Of a stretch of DNA of 64,000 bases, positions 11,601 through 23,600 are shown piece by piece. Made by a program: the position numbers and the translations under genes. Source of the DNA: Lampris incognitus (lineage: Eukaryota; Chordata; Actinopteri; Lampriformes; Lampridae); the NCBI RefSeq assembly GCF_029633865.1, contig NC_079222.1, forward strand, positions 28,768,166 to 28,832,165. The letters run 5' to 3'. Positions within the stretch are counted from its first letter, which is position 1. Each line of letters opens with the position of its first letter. The notes beneath the pieces were generated by a model, which worked only from the letters and a program-made list of their open reading frames with translations, had not been told where the DNA came from and did no database searches.

Positions 11601-14600
11601 GAAAATGAAGCTCTAACCATCCACGCCAGAAAAGTCAAACAAAAAACAAAGCATCATGCCCAAGAACAAATGAAACAAAAATGGGAAGGGAAACAAATGC
11701 ACGGGCAATACCCAAAAAGAGTAGGTGAGAAAGATGTAGACCAACATATGACCAACTAATGGCTCAAAACAGCTGGGCTGAAATCCAAAACAGAGGGCTT
11801 TATCATCACTGCCCAAGACCAGGCCATCAAGACCAATTACTACCGGAGCAAAATCCTCAAAGATGGCACAGACCCAGCGTGCAGGATATGTGGTCAATTC
11901 CAGGAAACCATTGACCATATCGTGGCAGGGTGCCCTGAGCTAGCCAAAACTGAATACCTACAAAGACACAACAAAGCCGCCACATATCTGCAATGGAACA
12001 GCTGCAAAGAATTCAACATCAACACAAAAGAAAAATGGTACGAGAACGAGCCCCAAACAGTAACAGAAAAAGACGACATCACAATCTTATGGGACACGGC
12101 AATACAGACAGATCATGAGCTAAAGGCCAACAGACCAGACATCATCATCAAGAACAAAAAAGAAAAAAGCTATTTACTCATCGACATGTCCATCCCGACT
12201 GAAAGGAACATCTCAGTAAAAGTAACTGAAAAACTGTCGAAATATATAGACCTTGAAATCGAGATTGAATGAATGTGGGGTGTGAAAACCACAACAATAC
12301 CAGTAGTGATAGGAGCCCTGGGACATGTAAAAAAAGGGATGGAGAAATACACCCAACGGATCCCCGGTAACGTCAGAATACAAGAAATACAGAAGATCCC
12401 ACTACTCGGAACATCTCATATCCTAAGAAAGGCACTATCCATCAAATAGACTTCTACACCTCATTCTAACCTTAGGCCCAAGGAATGGGCCTGGTTATTG
12501 TGTTGTATTATAGCATGAAGTTAAAGGAAATTTGTATAATAATAATAATAACAATAATAATATTAATAATAATAATAATAATGACTTCTGGGATAGGCTA
12601 CAGCATCCCCGTGGCCCTGAGTCAAGTCAAGTCAATTTTAATTGTATAGCCCAATATCACAAATGACAAATTTCCCTCAAGGGGCTTCACAGCAACACAA
12701 TATCTTGTCCTTAGACCCTCGCATCGGATAAAGAACAACTCCCTGAAAGAAAAAAAAAACCTTTAACAGGGAGAAAAATAGAGGAAGAAACCTCGAGGAC
12801 AGCAACAGAGGAGGGATCTCTCTCCCAAGACGGACAACATGTAATGGGTGTTGTGTTTAAACAATTTACAGAATACAACATTGAAAGAGGATGACATAAT
12901 TATAATGGGATTATAAAATTCATGAAGAATATAATGAGGGGGATGTCAAGCAGTGTCCAGACACTCCCTGAGTAAGGATAAGTGGTTTGGATAATGAATA
13001 AATGAATGAATAATAATAATAATAATCATCATCATCATCATCATAAATGGAACAAAAACAATAGGGTGCCTATGAACCTTCAGCGCTTAACCCTCGAACA
13101 ACACAACAGCATTAATCATAATGATGAGACACTATAATTCAACAATATATGTGTACAGTTAATTCTATTGAATAACGTTGCCATAATGTAAGGTAAATAT
13201 ACACTCACTGGCCACTTTGTTAGGTACACCTTGCTAGTACCGGGTTGGACCCCCTTTTGCCTTCAGAACTGCCTTAATCCTTCGTGGCATAGATTCAACA
13301 AGGTACTGGAAACATTCCTCAGAGAGTTTGGTCCATATTGACATGATAGCATCACGCAGTTGCTGCAGATTTGTCGGCTGCACATCCATGATGCGAATCT
13401 CCCGGTCCACCACATCCCAAAGGTGCTCTATTGGACTGAGATCTGGTGACTGTGGAGGCCATTTGAGTACAGTGAACTCATTGTCATGTTCAAGAAACCA
13501 GTCTGAGATGATTCGAGCTTTATGACATGGCGCGTTATCCTGCTGGAAGTAGCCATCAGAAGATGGGAACACTGTGGTCATAAAGGGATGGACATGGTCA
13601 GCAACAATACTCAGGTAGGCTGTGGCATTGACACGATGCTCAATTGGTACTAAGGGGCCCAAAGTGTGCCAAGAAAATATCCCCCACACCATTACACCAC
13701 CACCAGCAGCCTGAACCGTTGATACAAGGCAGGATGGATCCATGCTTTCATGTTGTTGACGCCAAATTCTGACCCTACCATCCGAATGTCGCAGCAGAAA
13801 TCGAGACTCATCAGACCAGGCAACATTTTTCCAATCTTCTATTGTCCAATTTTGGTGAGTCTGTGCGAATTGTAGCCTCAGTTTCCTGTTCTTAGCTGAC
13901 AGGAGTGGCACCCGGTGTGGTCTTCTGCTGCTGTAGCCCATCTGCCTCAAGGTTCGATGTGTTGTGCGTTCAGAGATGCTCTTCTGCATACCTCGGTTGT
14001 AATGAGTGGTTATTTGAGTTAGTGTTGCCTTTCTGTCAGCTCGAACCAGTCTGGCCATTCTCCTCTGACCTCTAGCATCAACAAGGCATTTTCGCCCACA
14101 GAACTGCCGCTCACTGGATATTTTCTCTTTTTCGGACCATTCTCTGTAAACCCTAGAGATGGTTGTGCGTGAAAATGCCAGTAGATCAGCAGTTTCTGAA
14201 ATACTCAGACCAGCCCGTCTGGCACCAACAACCATGCCACGTTCAAAGTCACTTAAATCACCTTTCTTCCCCATTCTGATGCTCGGTTTGAACTGCAGCA
14301 GATCGTCTTGACCATGTCTACATGCCTAAATGCATTGAGTTGCTGCCATGTGATTGGCTGATTAGAAATTTGCGTTAACAAGCAGTTGGACAGGTGTGCC
14401 TAATAAAGTGGCCGGTGAGTGTATATGAGCTTGCAGACTACATGCATGTGTAATAAAGAAATTAATGCACTCTGTGATACATCTTGGGGGTAATTTTAAA
14501 ATTAAAAACACTGGCAGGCTTGGTTATGGGCAAAAGGTTTTCTGCGGCTACATTAATTGTAGGGGGATGAGAGAGGCTATGTAATATGGGGTCAAGCGTT

Positions 14601-17600
14601 CTTCTAATTTTTTCCTTTTGCTACTGACTCTTGTGGGTGCCAAGCTCCACTCTATGACAGAACTACCCCTGTTTAACCTGCACGCAACCCCTGTCTTCAT
14701 ACTGCCTCCCGAGCGCATCATCACAAAGGAAAGAGCTCTGGCATGGTACCAAGCATGTCATGTACTGCTGAATACATTAAAGCTGATCTCTCTCATGAAG
14801 TTCAGTCGACTCTATTCTTTCACAGAGTCGAATCAGTTCATCTGGACACAACGTTGATTGGTAGAGAAACGTTTCATCACTCATCTAAGTGACCTCTTCA
14901 GTCTAAACCGACTGCAGGCATCCCCACCCTGATAAACAATACAGTGACCGAAAGCAACGACCAGTTTCATATGCAAATTGTTGTGACTTTTCAATGGCCA
15001 TGAGTACTATTCACAGAGGGTTTGGGCATGGTTGCACTCACAGCATTGTAAGATGGTGGCAGGTGTACTCTTAGCCCCCCATTGGTTCAGGGATGCTCGT
15101 TTCCTCTTAACATAGATGGCGTCTTTGACTCCCCATTCAAATCAGCATTCCTCCCTATCAAGGATGTGCACATCCTCATCCTTGAAAGAGTGGCCACTGG
15201 CCTGTAGACGGGTGTAGACTGTGGAGTCCTGGCCTGGCGTGTTAGCTCTCCTGCGTGTTTAAGAGTACATCGTGCTTCTCCCACCCAATCCGTGACGTGC
15301 TGGTCGGGCACAGGAGTACTTTAAGTAATAGACTCATTTTGCCGAAATGCACTACAGAGCACCACAGGAGGTCATTCCTGTCTGAGGCCATCAAACTTTA
15401 CAACTCCTCCCTCCGAATGTCAGACACTGAGGCAATAGTCATCAGACTGACCCTTCCTCTTGTTTTACCCTGTCTGGGGCTTTGTTTGTGCTGTTTGTTT
15501 CATGCTGCAGTAATACGGGGTGTTATATGCTGGAGCATGGTGCACATATGTGTCTCGATTTTATTCTTATTTCCATTTCTTATTTTATCTTCTATTTCTA
15601 TGTACTTTTGTTTTTCTTATTTCTATTTATTTCTATTTTATTGTTGTCTTGTTAGTTTTTAGTTTTCCTTTACTAGAGCGTGAGTGTCTGTAATAGGACC
15701 CAATTTCCCCTCAGGGATGAATAATGTATTTCTGATTCTGATCTTACAATGCTGTGATTAAAAACATTCCCAAATCCTCTGTGAATAGTACACATGGTCA
15801 TATGATCACACCTATTTGCATCGTTGGTTTCGGTCGTTATGCAGCTGTATTGTTTGTAAGGGTGGGGATACCTGCAGATACCTGGGTGGGGATGCCTGCA
15901 GTCAGCTGAGACTGAAGAGGTCACTTAGATGAGTGATGAAACGTTTCTCCACCAATAAACGTCGTGTCCAGATGAACCGATTCCACTTTCTGTGATTTTC
16001 TTACCTGGATTATCGAGCATGCATAAAGACACTCTAATCTTTGTTGTAGTGTCTCCTTTCAATCCAAAAAAAGAAAAAGAAAAAAAGAAAAATCAAAATT
16101 ACAGGTTATATCCACCCCTAGAGATTTGTAGGATCACATGTCCCACATCTCCCTCCTGAACGGCCTCTTACTTCGGTCAAATTTCACTAATGCTTTTTTT
16201 TGTTTGTGAACCCCAGATGGGTTGATTTGTATCACAACGGAGAGGCAATATACTGTATATCACCGTAAGCTTTTCAGTTAGCATGTTAAGTATCATCCAT
16301 TATCCAAACCGCTTATCCTGCTCTCGGGGTCACGGGGATGCTGGAGCCTATCCCAGCAGTCATTGGGCGGCAGGCGGGCAGACACCCCGGACAGGCCGCC
16401 AGTATCACATTAAACCTATTCAACTATGGCCACTGATAGTATGGAATAGCAGCAGTTTTGTGAGATCCCCTCACAAACTATCTACATCACCGGGCCAGGT
16501 TTGTTTTGGCCACAAGAATGAGGATGGGTATAGGGAGCGGGTTGTCTTTGTGGTTCACAATGAAAGAAATCCGTCCCCCCTAAACCATCACCACCATCGT
16601 CCCTTGCGTTGCATCAGCTGGTATAGTACTTAAGCCTTCTCAGATGTCCAAAGGGAATGTGGATCTCATCAGTGAGGAGTACTGTCTTTGCACACTCTAG
16701 ACACTCACTACGCCAGGGTAAATAAACCAGAATCTTTCTTCATTTTCCACTGGGATAGGAAGCCCAGGAATCTTTGACGAGGGGAGTGTGTTGAGGTTAA
16801 TATCGCTAAAGTTGCCTGGGACTAGTAAATAGAAAATCGTCACAAAATTGCCCCTCTAATAGATCACATCACGTTCTCTCGAGCCAAATGATATACGCTG
16901 ATCATGTCATTAACTTGTCATCTGCTTGCCTTTAAATGCTTGGATAATTATTACACTATTACACTGTACCTAAAAGTAATGTATACTGTCATCCTACTCT
17001 TCATTGCACAGTGAAAAGACCGCTGGTGGTGAAAGACACCTACCTTTTATGTCCAGCTCCGGTCCTGGAGAAGGAAGGAACGTAAGTGAATACATCGTTT
17101 TATTTGCGTTGATGTCACAAATTCACTATTTTCCTTGAATCGACGTGCCTGACTTTGGCTACTCACTGTGGTGCATGGCATGCAAACTCGAAACCCAAAA
17201 GCTATAACTTTGTGCCTGAGCCATCAATTTAAATCTCAGAGGAGGAATCTATAATTCTAAATTACAGCCCCCAAAAATATTTTGGATATCCCTCATCTGC
17301 CATCATTACTCGCTGCCATTTTTCTTAACAAGAATCTTAACATTCAGCTGGTATGGTGCCATTCATGTTTGTTAGACTGGTTTAGACAGTTCTGTTGTCA
17401 CCAATATCCCCTTTATGATGTGCCCACTAACCCAATGTAGTTAGAACCTTCACAGATCCATGATCAAAACGAATAGCAGGGGCGTGACGGTCTATTCTGT
17501 TGCCTACCAACACGGGGATCACCAGTTCGAATCTCCGTGTTACCTCCGGCTTGGTCGGGCGTCCCTACAGACACAATTGGCCGTGTCTGCGGGTGGGAAG

Positions 17601-20600
17601 CCGGATGCGGGTATGTGTCCTGGTCGCTCTACTAGCGCCTCCTCTGGTCAGCTGGGGGCGCCTGTTCGGGGGGAGGGGTGAACTGGGGGTGGGGATGGCG
17701 TGATCCTCCCACGTGCTACGTCCCTCTGGCGAAACTCCTCACTGTCAGGCGAAAAGAAGCGGCTGGCAACTCCACGTGTATCGGAGGAGGCATGTGATAG
17801 TCTGCAGCCCTCCCTGTCTCGGCAGAGGGGGTGGAGCAGTGACCGGAATGGTGGGGTAATTGGCCAAATTCAATTGGGGACAAATAGCAGGCCTGTTTCG
17901 TAAGGAGAAGCCGTCTGTGGCTGCAGCTCTGTAAAGAATTGCCCACCTAATGGCATACCATATTAACTGGATGAAACGTATTTTTCCTAATTTGTTTTTC
18001 ATCATATTTTAAGACAACACTTCAGCTCAGGGTGCTTTCAGGTTGGCCTAAAATAGATTTTTACTTTGGTCGGAAAAATCTAGTAAATCTTTTATTATAA
18101 ACTTGGAGCCACAGCAACCTGTGCAAGCTAATTTACAAGCACGATAGAAGCTTTTTTCTCTCTTCTCTCAGCTGAACCAGCTGCAGCGGTTTGACAATGC
18201 AAAATGAGGCGAGGCACTGAGCATATCTGCTGTATCTCTCATACTTCTTAAAGGTCTGCCACGCTTCACGTCAGCATGAATAACGGCCTGAGCTTCATCT
18301 CCAGCTCGGTCACCATCACTGCGGTCGGTTGTGTAAGTACACTGCACATCAAAACAAAGTAAACTAAGAAGACAAATTCTTACACTCTTACAAATAGTAT
18401 AACAACAATACGTGTCTTGTTTACACACTTGTTTAAAATAATAAAAACAGCAGGACTGCCGGAGATAAACTGACACAAAGGCATTAACCTCATGCAACGC
18501 AAGCGACAACTCACAGCAAGGACCTCTAGGCGCTACTATATACAGGCAATAGGTGTCCATACAGATGCCTGATGTAAATACCAGTAGCTATGATTCAGGA
18601 TATCATCTTATACGAATATTACATCATCACTTAAAAAGCATGGAACACGAGGATTTGTTGAAGTTAACATAAGGATTTGACATTGCAATTAGCATAGGGC
18701 TGAATGCATTATGCCAACTTCTAATCTACCAACATTGCTGCACATTGAATAACATAGACTGAGTATCAGACCGCCACTATTGGTTCATGACTGACTGAAA
18801 TCAGGCAGCCAGTGACTAAGTTAACTTCAACTACAAGGTTTGACTGGAGGAACTCACTTGGGTCAAATTATTGTTCTTGCAGTCACAAACAGTTTAGCCA
18901 GTGCAGACTGGTATACTGTAACACCTTAAACCACATTTGGATAACATACACTAATTAATGTATGCATATAAGTAAATTGTAAATAAACACGTTTTCATCA
19001 TCCTTGCTTACTCTGAGATCAGTAACCAAAGACTTGTTAATATTTGTATCAACTCATGTCTTTGTAACAACTTCTTATGTGGAGGTTAAGTTAATTTCAT
19101 TAAACTCCTTTCTTTCCCATTTACCCTGATTTCTGTTCCTGTAACCCTTAGTCTGTCCCTGCTTTATTTGACGCATAATTAGTCACTTCTTACAACCATA
19201 CTCACAACAGTAAGTAAATGCAACCAACAATAGGTACACTAATATTTGAAAACATGTATATATGTGTGCTTTCCCTTCCAGTCTGATGGCACCTTTGTGG
19301 CCATAGCTTTGCTTATCCTTCTGCTCCTACTGCTGATGGCTCTGCTATGGTGGTTCTGGCCTCTCTGCTGCACTGTGGTAAGGAAGCCATCTTTGATCAT
19401 GACACGACTACATGGTTCTTAGTGCAACCAAAATGCAACTATTTTGAAGAGTTTTGGAATACTCCATATATTGCTGATCATATTTTTTTTCAATCAGATT
19501 ATCAAATTTTAGCGTCATGTTTTATGAGTAGTGTGGTGGAAATACAGTGCTATGTTAAATATTTGGTATTGATATCTGTCCAACAAGTGGTTTGACATGA
19601 TATTGTCAGTTACTGCAGCAAGCTGATGTATTTGCAGATCAAAAATAAAACCTCAAGAATTATTTTGTGTGGACGTCTGTGTGGCATGGCGGTCTATTCT
19701 GTTGCCTACCAACACAGGGCTTGCAGGTTCGAGTCCCTGTGTTACCTCCGGCTTGGTTGGGTGTCCCTACAGACACAATTGGCTGTGTCTGCGGGTGGGA
19801 AGCCGTATGTGGGTATGTGTCCTGGTCGCTGCACTAGCGTCCTCTGGTTGGTCGGGGCGCCTGTTCGAGGGGGGAGGGACTGGGGGGAATAGCGTGATCC
19901 TCCCACGCACAACGCCCCCCTTGGTGAAAATCCTCACTGTCAGGTGAAAAGAAGCGGCTGGCGACTCCACATGTATCGAAGGAGACATGTGGTAGTCTGC
20001 AGCCCTCCCCGGATCGGCAGAGGGGTCGGGGCAGCAACCAGGACAGCTCGGAAGAGAGGGGTAATTGACCAAGTACAATTGGGGGAAAAAAAGGGGGGGG
20101 GGTGATTTTGTGTGACATTTGTTCAGTGAGGCTTACATATTCATTTTCCATCAACATAGGTTATTCATGAACCCCCAACCCCTGTGATCGAGGACAGCTC
20201 TGTGAGTAATCACATTTGTTTTTCATATTCTCATCCCAACAGGAAAAAACAAAGAACAAAACTAATCTCCCACAGGATTAAACTCCACAACAGCATGATG
20301 ATCATTTACACGTGTGGACGAATAATGGCATTAAGTACCTCAGTCTCCTGTCATTCATTAAGTAACATATAAGCTCATATCTGGTAGTGATTGAAAATGT
20401 ATCAATACATTTTGACAACACAGATGACATAGTATTTCAAAATATCAGACATAAATAAAGTCATGATACTTGTACAAGTGCAAGGTCACATGTTGCACTT
20501 TAAGGATTGGTAAATTGTTTTGAACATAATTTAAAATCATACAAACAACTTACTGATAACTTCTGTATTGAGAAACTCAATCATTCCATATACATATACA

Positions 20601-23600
20601 TTTACTCATTTTGTAGACATTTTTATCTAAAGTACCAGATACATTCAGATGTTACCAACTGGCAACAAAGTGTACTCTGTGGTAACCACAAGTGCATATC
20701 AAGTCAAGTGCATTTATAGTGTAGTTGCACCTTAGAGGATCAAGAGGCAAGGAATATGAGAATCAAGTACCAAGTAAATGTGCATTGCCCCAAGTCAGAA
20801 ACGGGAAAATTATGTCATCAAGTGCAAAGTACAAAAAGGGCTCAGTAGTAGACACCAGTAGTTATGATCTTTAAGTAAGTACAGGCACAATAGTAATACC
20901 CAGTGTCAATTTATATTCACTGCAAAAAGCTGTCAGAGATCAAGGCAGGGCTTGAAAAGGAAGGTTTTAAAGCTATCTTGAAGGTAGTATGTGAGTCAGT
21001 AGCTCTAATGGAGACCAGGTGTTCATTCAGCCATTTTGGTGCCAGGTGACAGATGGTTTGGACAAAGAGCATGTTACTTTGTTGAAGTGGACTGACTGAT
21101 AGTAGCCCATCAGAGGTGGAAGAAACAGGTCAAGCAGGAGTATGCATATTAATATAGGTTTGCAGGTTTGTACATGCAGATAAACTGCACTGACTTATTT
21201 CCAAATACCAGTGCTAACAGCAAGCTTTTGAACCATATGCAGGCAGCAATAGGTAGCCATTGTAAGTGCTGAAAGAGCATTGAAGCAGGTTGAAAGCAAA
21301 GCTTGCAGCATCATTCTTGGTTCTTTGCAGTAGTTGCATTCCACAGGCTGGCAGGCCAGCAAGCAGTGCATTGCAGTAGTCTAACCAAAAGAGAACTGGA
21401 GCCTGGACCAGGAGGTGGTTAGCATGTTTTGATAGGAACAAAATGATTTTGCAGATGTTATACAAAGCAAAACAGGAGATACAGAAGCTATCAATCACCA
21501 CCCTGAGGTTCCTCGTGAACTAGAGGACATGATTGCACATGTACCAAGACTGATCAATATATCCCCAAGGATTGTCAAACTGGCAGGAAAACTAGTAGCT
21601 CTGTTTTGGAAAAATTGAGCTGGAGGCACCAAGCCGTCATCCCAGATATGACAGCAAGGCAAGCAACAACCCACACTGACACCTCAGTGTCTTATGGCAG
21701 AAAGGAAAGGTAGAGTTGGATATCATTGACATACGAATGGTAGGAAAATCCGTTTGGTCTAGCGGTGGACACTAGACCCCTCCATGATATGTGGTACGAC
21801 CCTTCCTGTCATGTACAATTTGAACCACTTTAGCACACAGCCAACAATACCCATGTCTGATAATGTCGACGGTGGAATCTGTTGATTCACTGTCAAATAG
21901 GGCAAAGAGCTTTGAGGGGGCTCAATTACTGTAAGGAGAGCAGTTTCAATAAAGTGACAAATTTTAAAGCTTGACGGATTAGGATTGAGTAGATTGTACT
22001 GAACGAGAAAGGAGGACAGCTAATTGCATGCTGCTTGCTCAAGCTTTTTGGATAGGAAAGGAAGCAGCAGGACTGGCCAATAGTCATGAGCCAAATTAGG
22101 ACTGAGTGATTTTTTTTTTCCAATAGAGGGGTGACACAAGCAACCTTAAAGTTGGAAGGGAACACACCAGATGAGAGAGAAAAGATAAAATGTGTGAGTC
22201 AGGTAAGAGAGAACTGAGGTGGTGATAGACTGGAGAAGGGGTGAGGGAATTGAATTAAGGGCACACATTGTGGAAGAGGAGAAGTTTGGAAACTTCATTG
22301 TCACAGAGGGGAAGAAAGGAGGACAGAGTAGAGGTCTCAGGGCAAGTAGAAGGTCAAGAATGGATAATGAATTCACCACTGATGACTGCCACTTTCTCCT
22401 CAAAAAAGAGGGCAAAATCTTTTTGAGTGTGTGTGTGTGTGTGTGTGGTCGGGGGGTAGACGAGGGGCAGAAAAGGTGGAGACCAGGTTGCAGAGGCTGG
22501 AGGCACTGGAACCCTTGTGCTCATTGTAGGCAGTTTTGAGCAAGGCTGTATGTGCAGAAAAAAAGGGTAGGTTAGAAGCGACTGGTAATGAATCAGACGT
22601 GTGTTGTCCTCAACTTGCACCATTTTCTCTCAGCTGCTCAGGCTGGACTCTGTCCTGTCTCAGAGCATCAGTGAGCCATGGATAGGGGGGTGCTGCTTAA
22701 GCTGTTTAGTGACAAGTTGGCAGAAATTGTCAAGTGCTGAGGATAGGGTTAAGCAAAGAGTAAGTTTCACAGTCAGTATCAGCAGCAGCCAATCATGGAG
22801 ACTGGCGTCTTGGTGCAGTGCGCTCTCTTTTTGCCACATTTCCTGCAATAAATGTCCTTACTCCAACACTCAGCTGCAAAATGTCCACTTTTGTCACATT
22901 GGTAACATTTGCTCTGAGCTCCCTTTTCTTCAGTGGAGACCTTGTGGAGTTAATTCCATGGACACGCTAATTACAATAGCTTTCTCCAAGGTAAGTGCAC
23001 CTTCTGTTAGCAGGCGTTTCTGCGCAGCTTCGCTCCTCAGCCCGCATACGGGTCTGTCTCTGATGGTGTTATTCACCACGTCATTGAATTCACAATGTTC
23101 TGCTAGCTTCCGTCGTGCAGCAACAAAAACTGTTACAGACTCCCCTTCTTCTTGGTTTCTCTTATGGAAACGAAAACGCTCTGCAATTACCAAGGGTTTT
23201 GGTGAAAAGTGAGCTGCTAATGTAGCCACAATGCTGTCATAGCTTTTGGTCCCGGGCTTTTCTGGCTGAACAAGGCAATGCAGCAAGTTGAATATCTTTG
23301 GACCCACTACACTCGAAAATGTCGGCACAAGCTTATCTCTTTCAATGCCGTTCACTTGGACAAAGCAATCAAAACGCTCTGTATAGGAGCTCCTCTCCTC
23401 TGTATTTTCATCATAAGGGCTAATGTTACTGACCATCCCCTAAACTGTGCCTGAAAACACTTAAATGAGGTCTGGGCAATGTCTTATTGTACATAATAAC
23501 TGTTTCTTCTTGTTTAGGATGAAGATGAGGATGGATATCCTAAAAAAAGGTGGCCCACAGTGGATGCCTCATACTACGGAGGCCGTGGAGTAGGGGGCAT

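Larger units (their letters stand above)
8694..12536 (+). mobile_element. R4/Dong-type LINE, degenerate full-length copy
   Basis: Frames in order: an N-terminal Myb-like segment ([17 protein letters not shown], about 9070-9120), a charged linker to 9764, reverse transcriptase with the KAPGNDGI segment (about 10205), [11 protein letters not shown], and catalytic YMDD (about 10902), then a CCHC finger [18 protein letters not shown] (about 11890-11940) and a restriction-like endonuclease with RPDIIIKN and LLIDMSIP (about 12130-12200). RT upstream of a CCHC finger and PD-(D/E)xK nuclease is the R2/R4 layout; the TAA target and tail point to R4/Dong (Rex6 is the fish R4 relative). Several frameshifts and an in-frame TGA at about 12270 show it is dead. 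Confidence 0.85.

Noticed and set aside
18168..18560. 130-codon minus-strand ORF around exon 12
   Set aside because: It is antisense to ANTXR1 exon 12 and intron and has no family resemblance.
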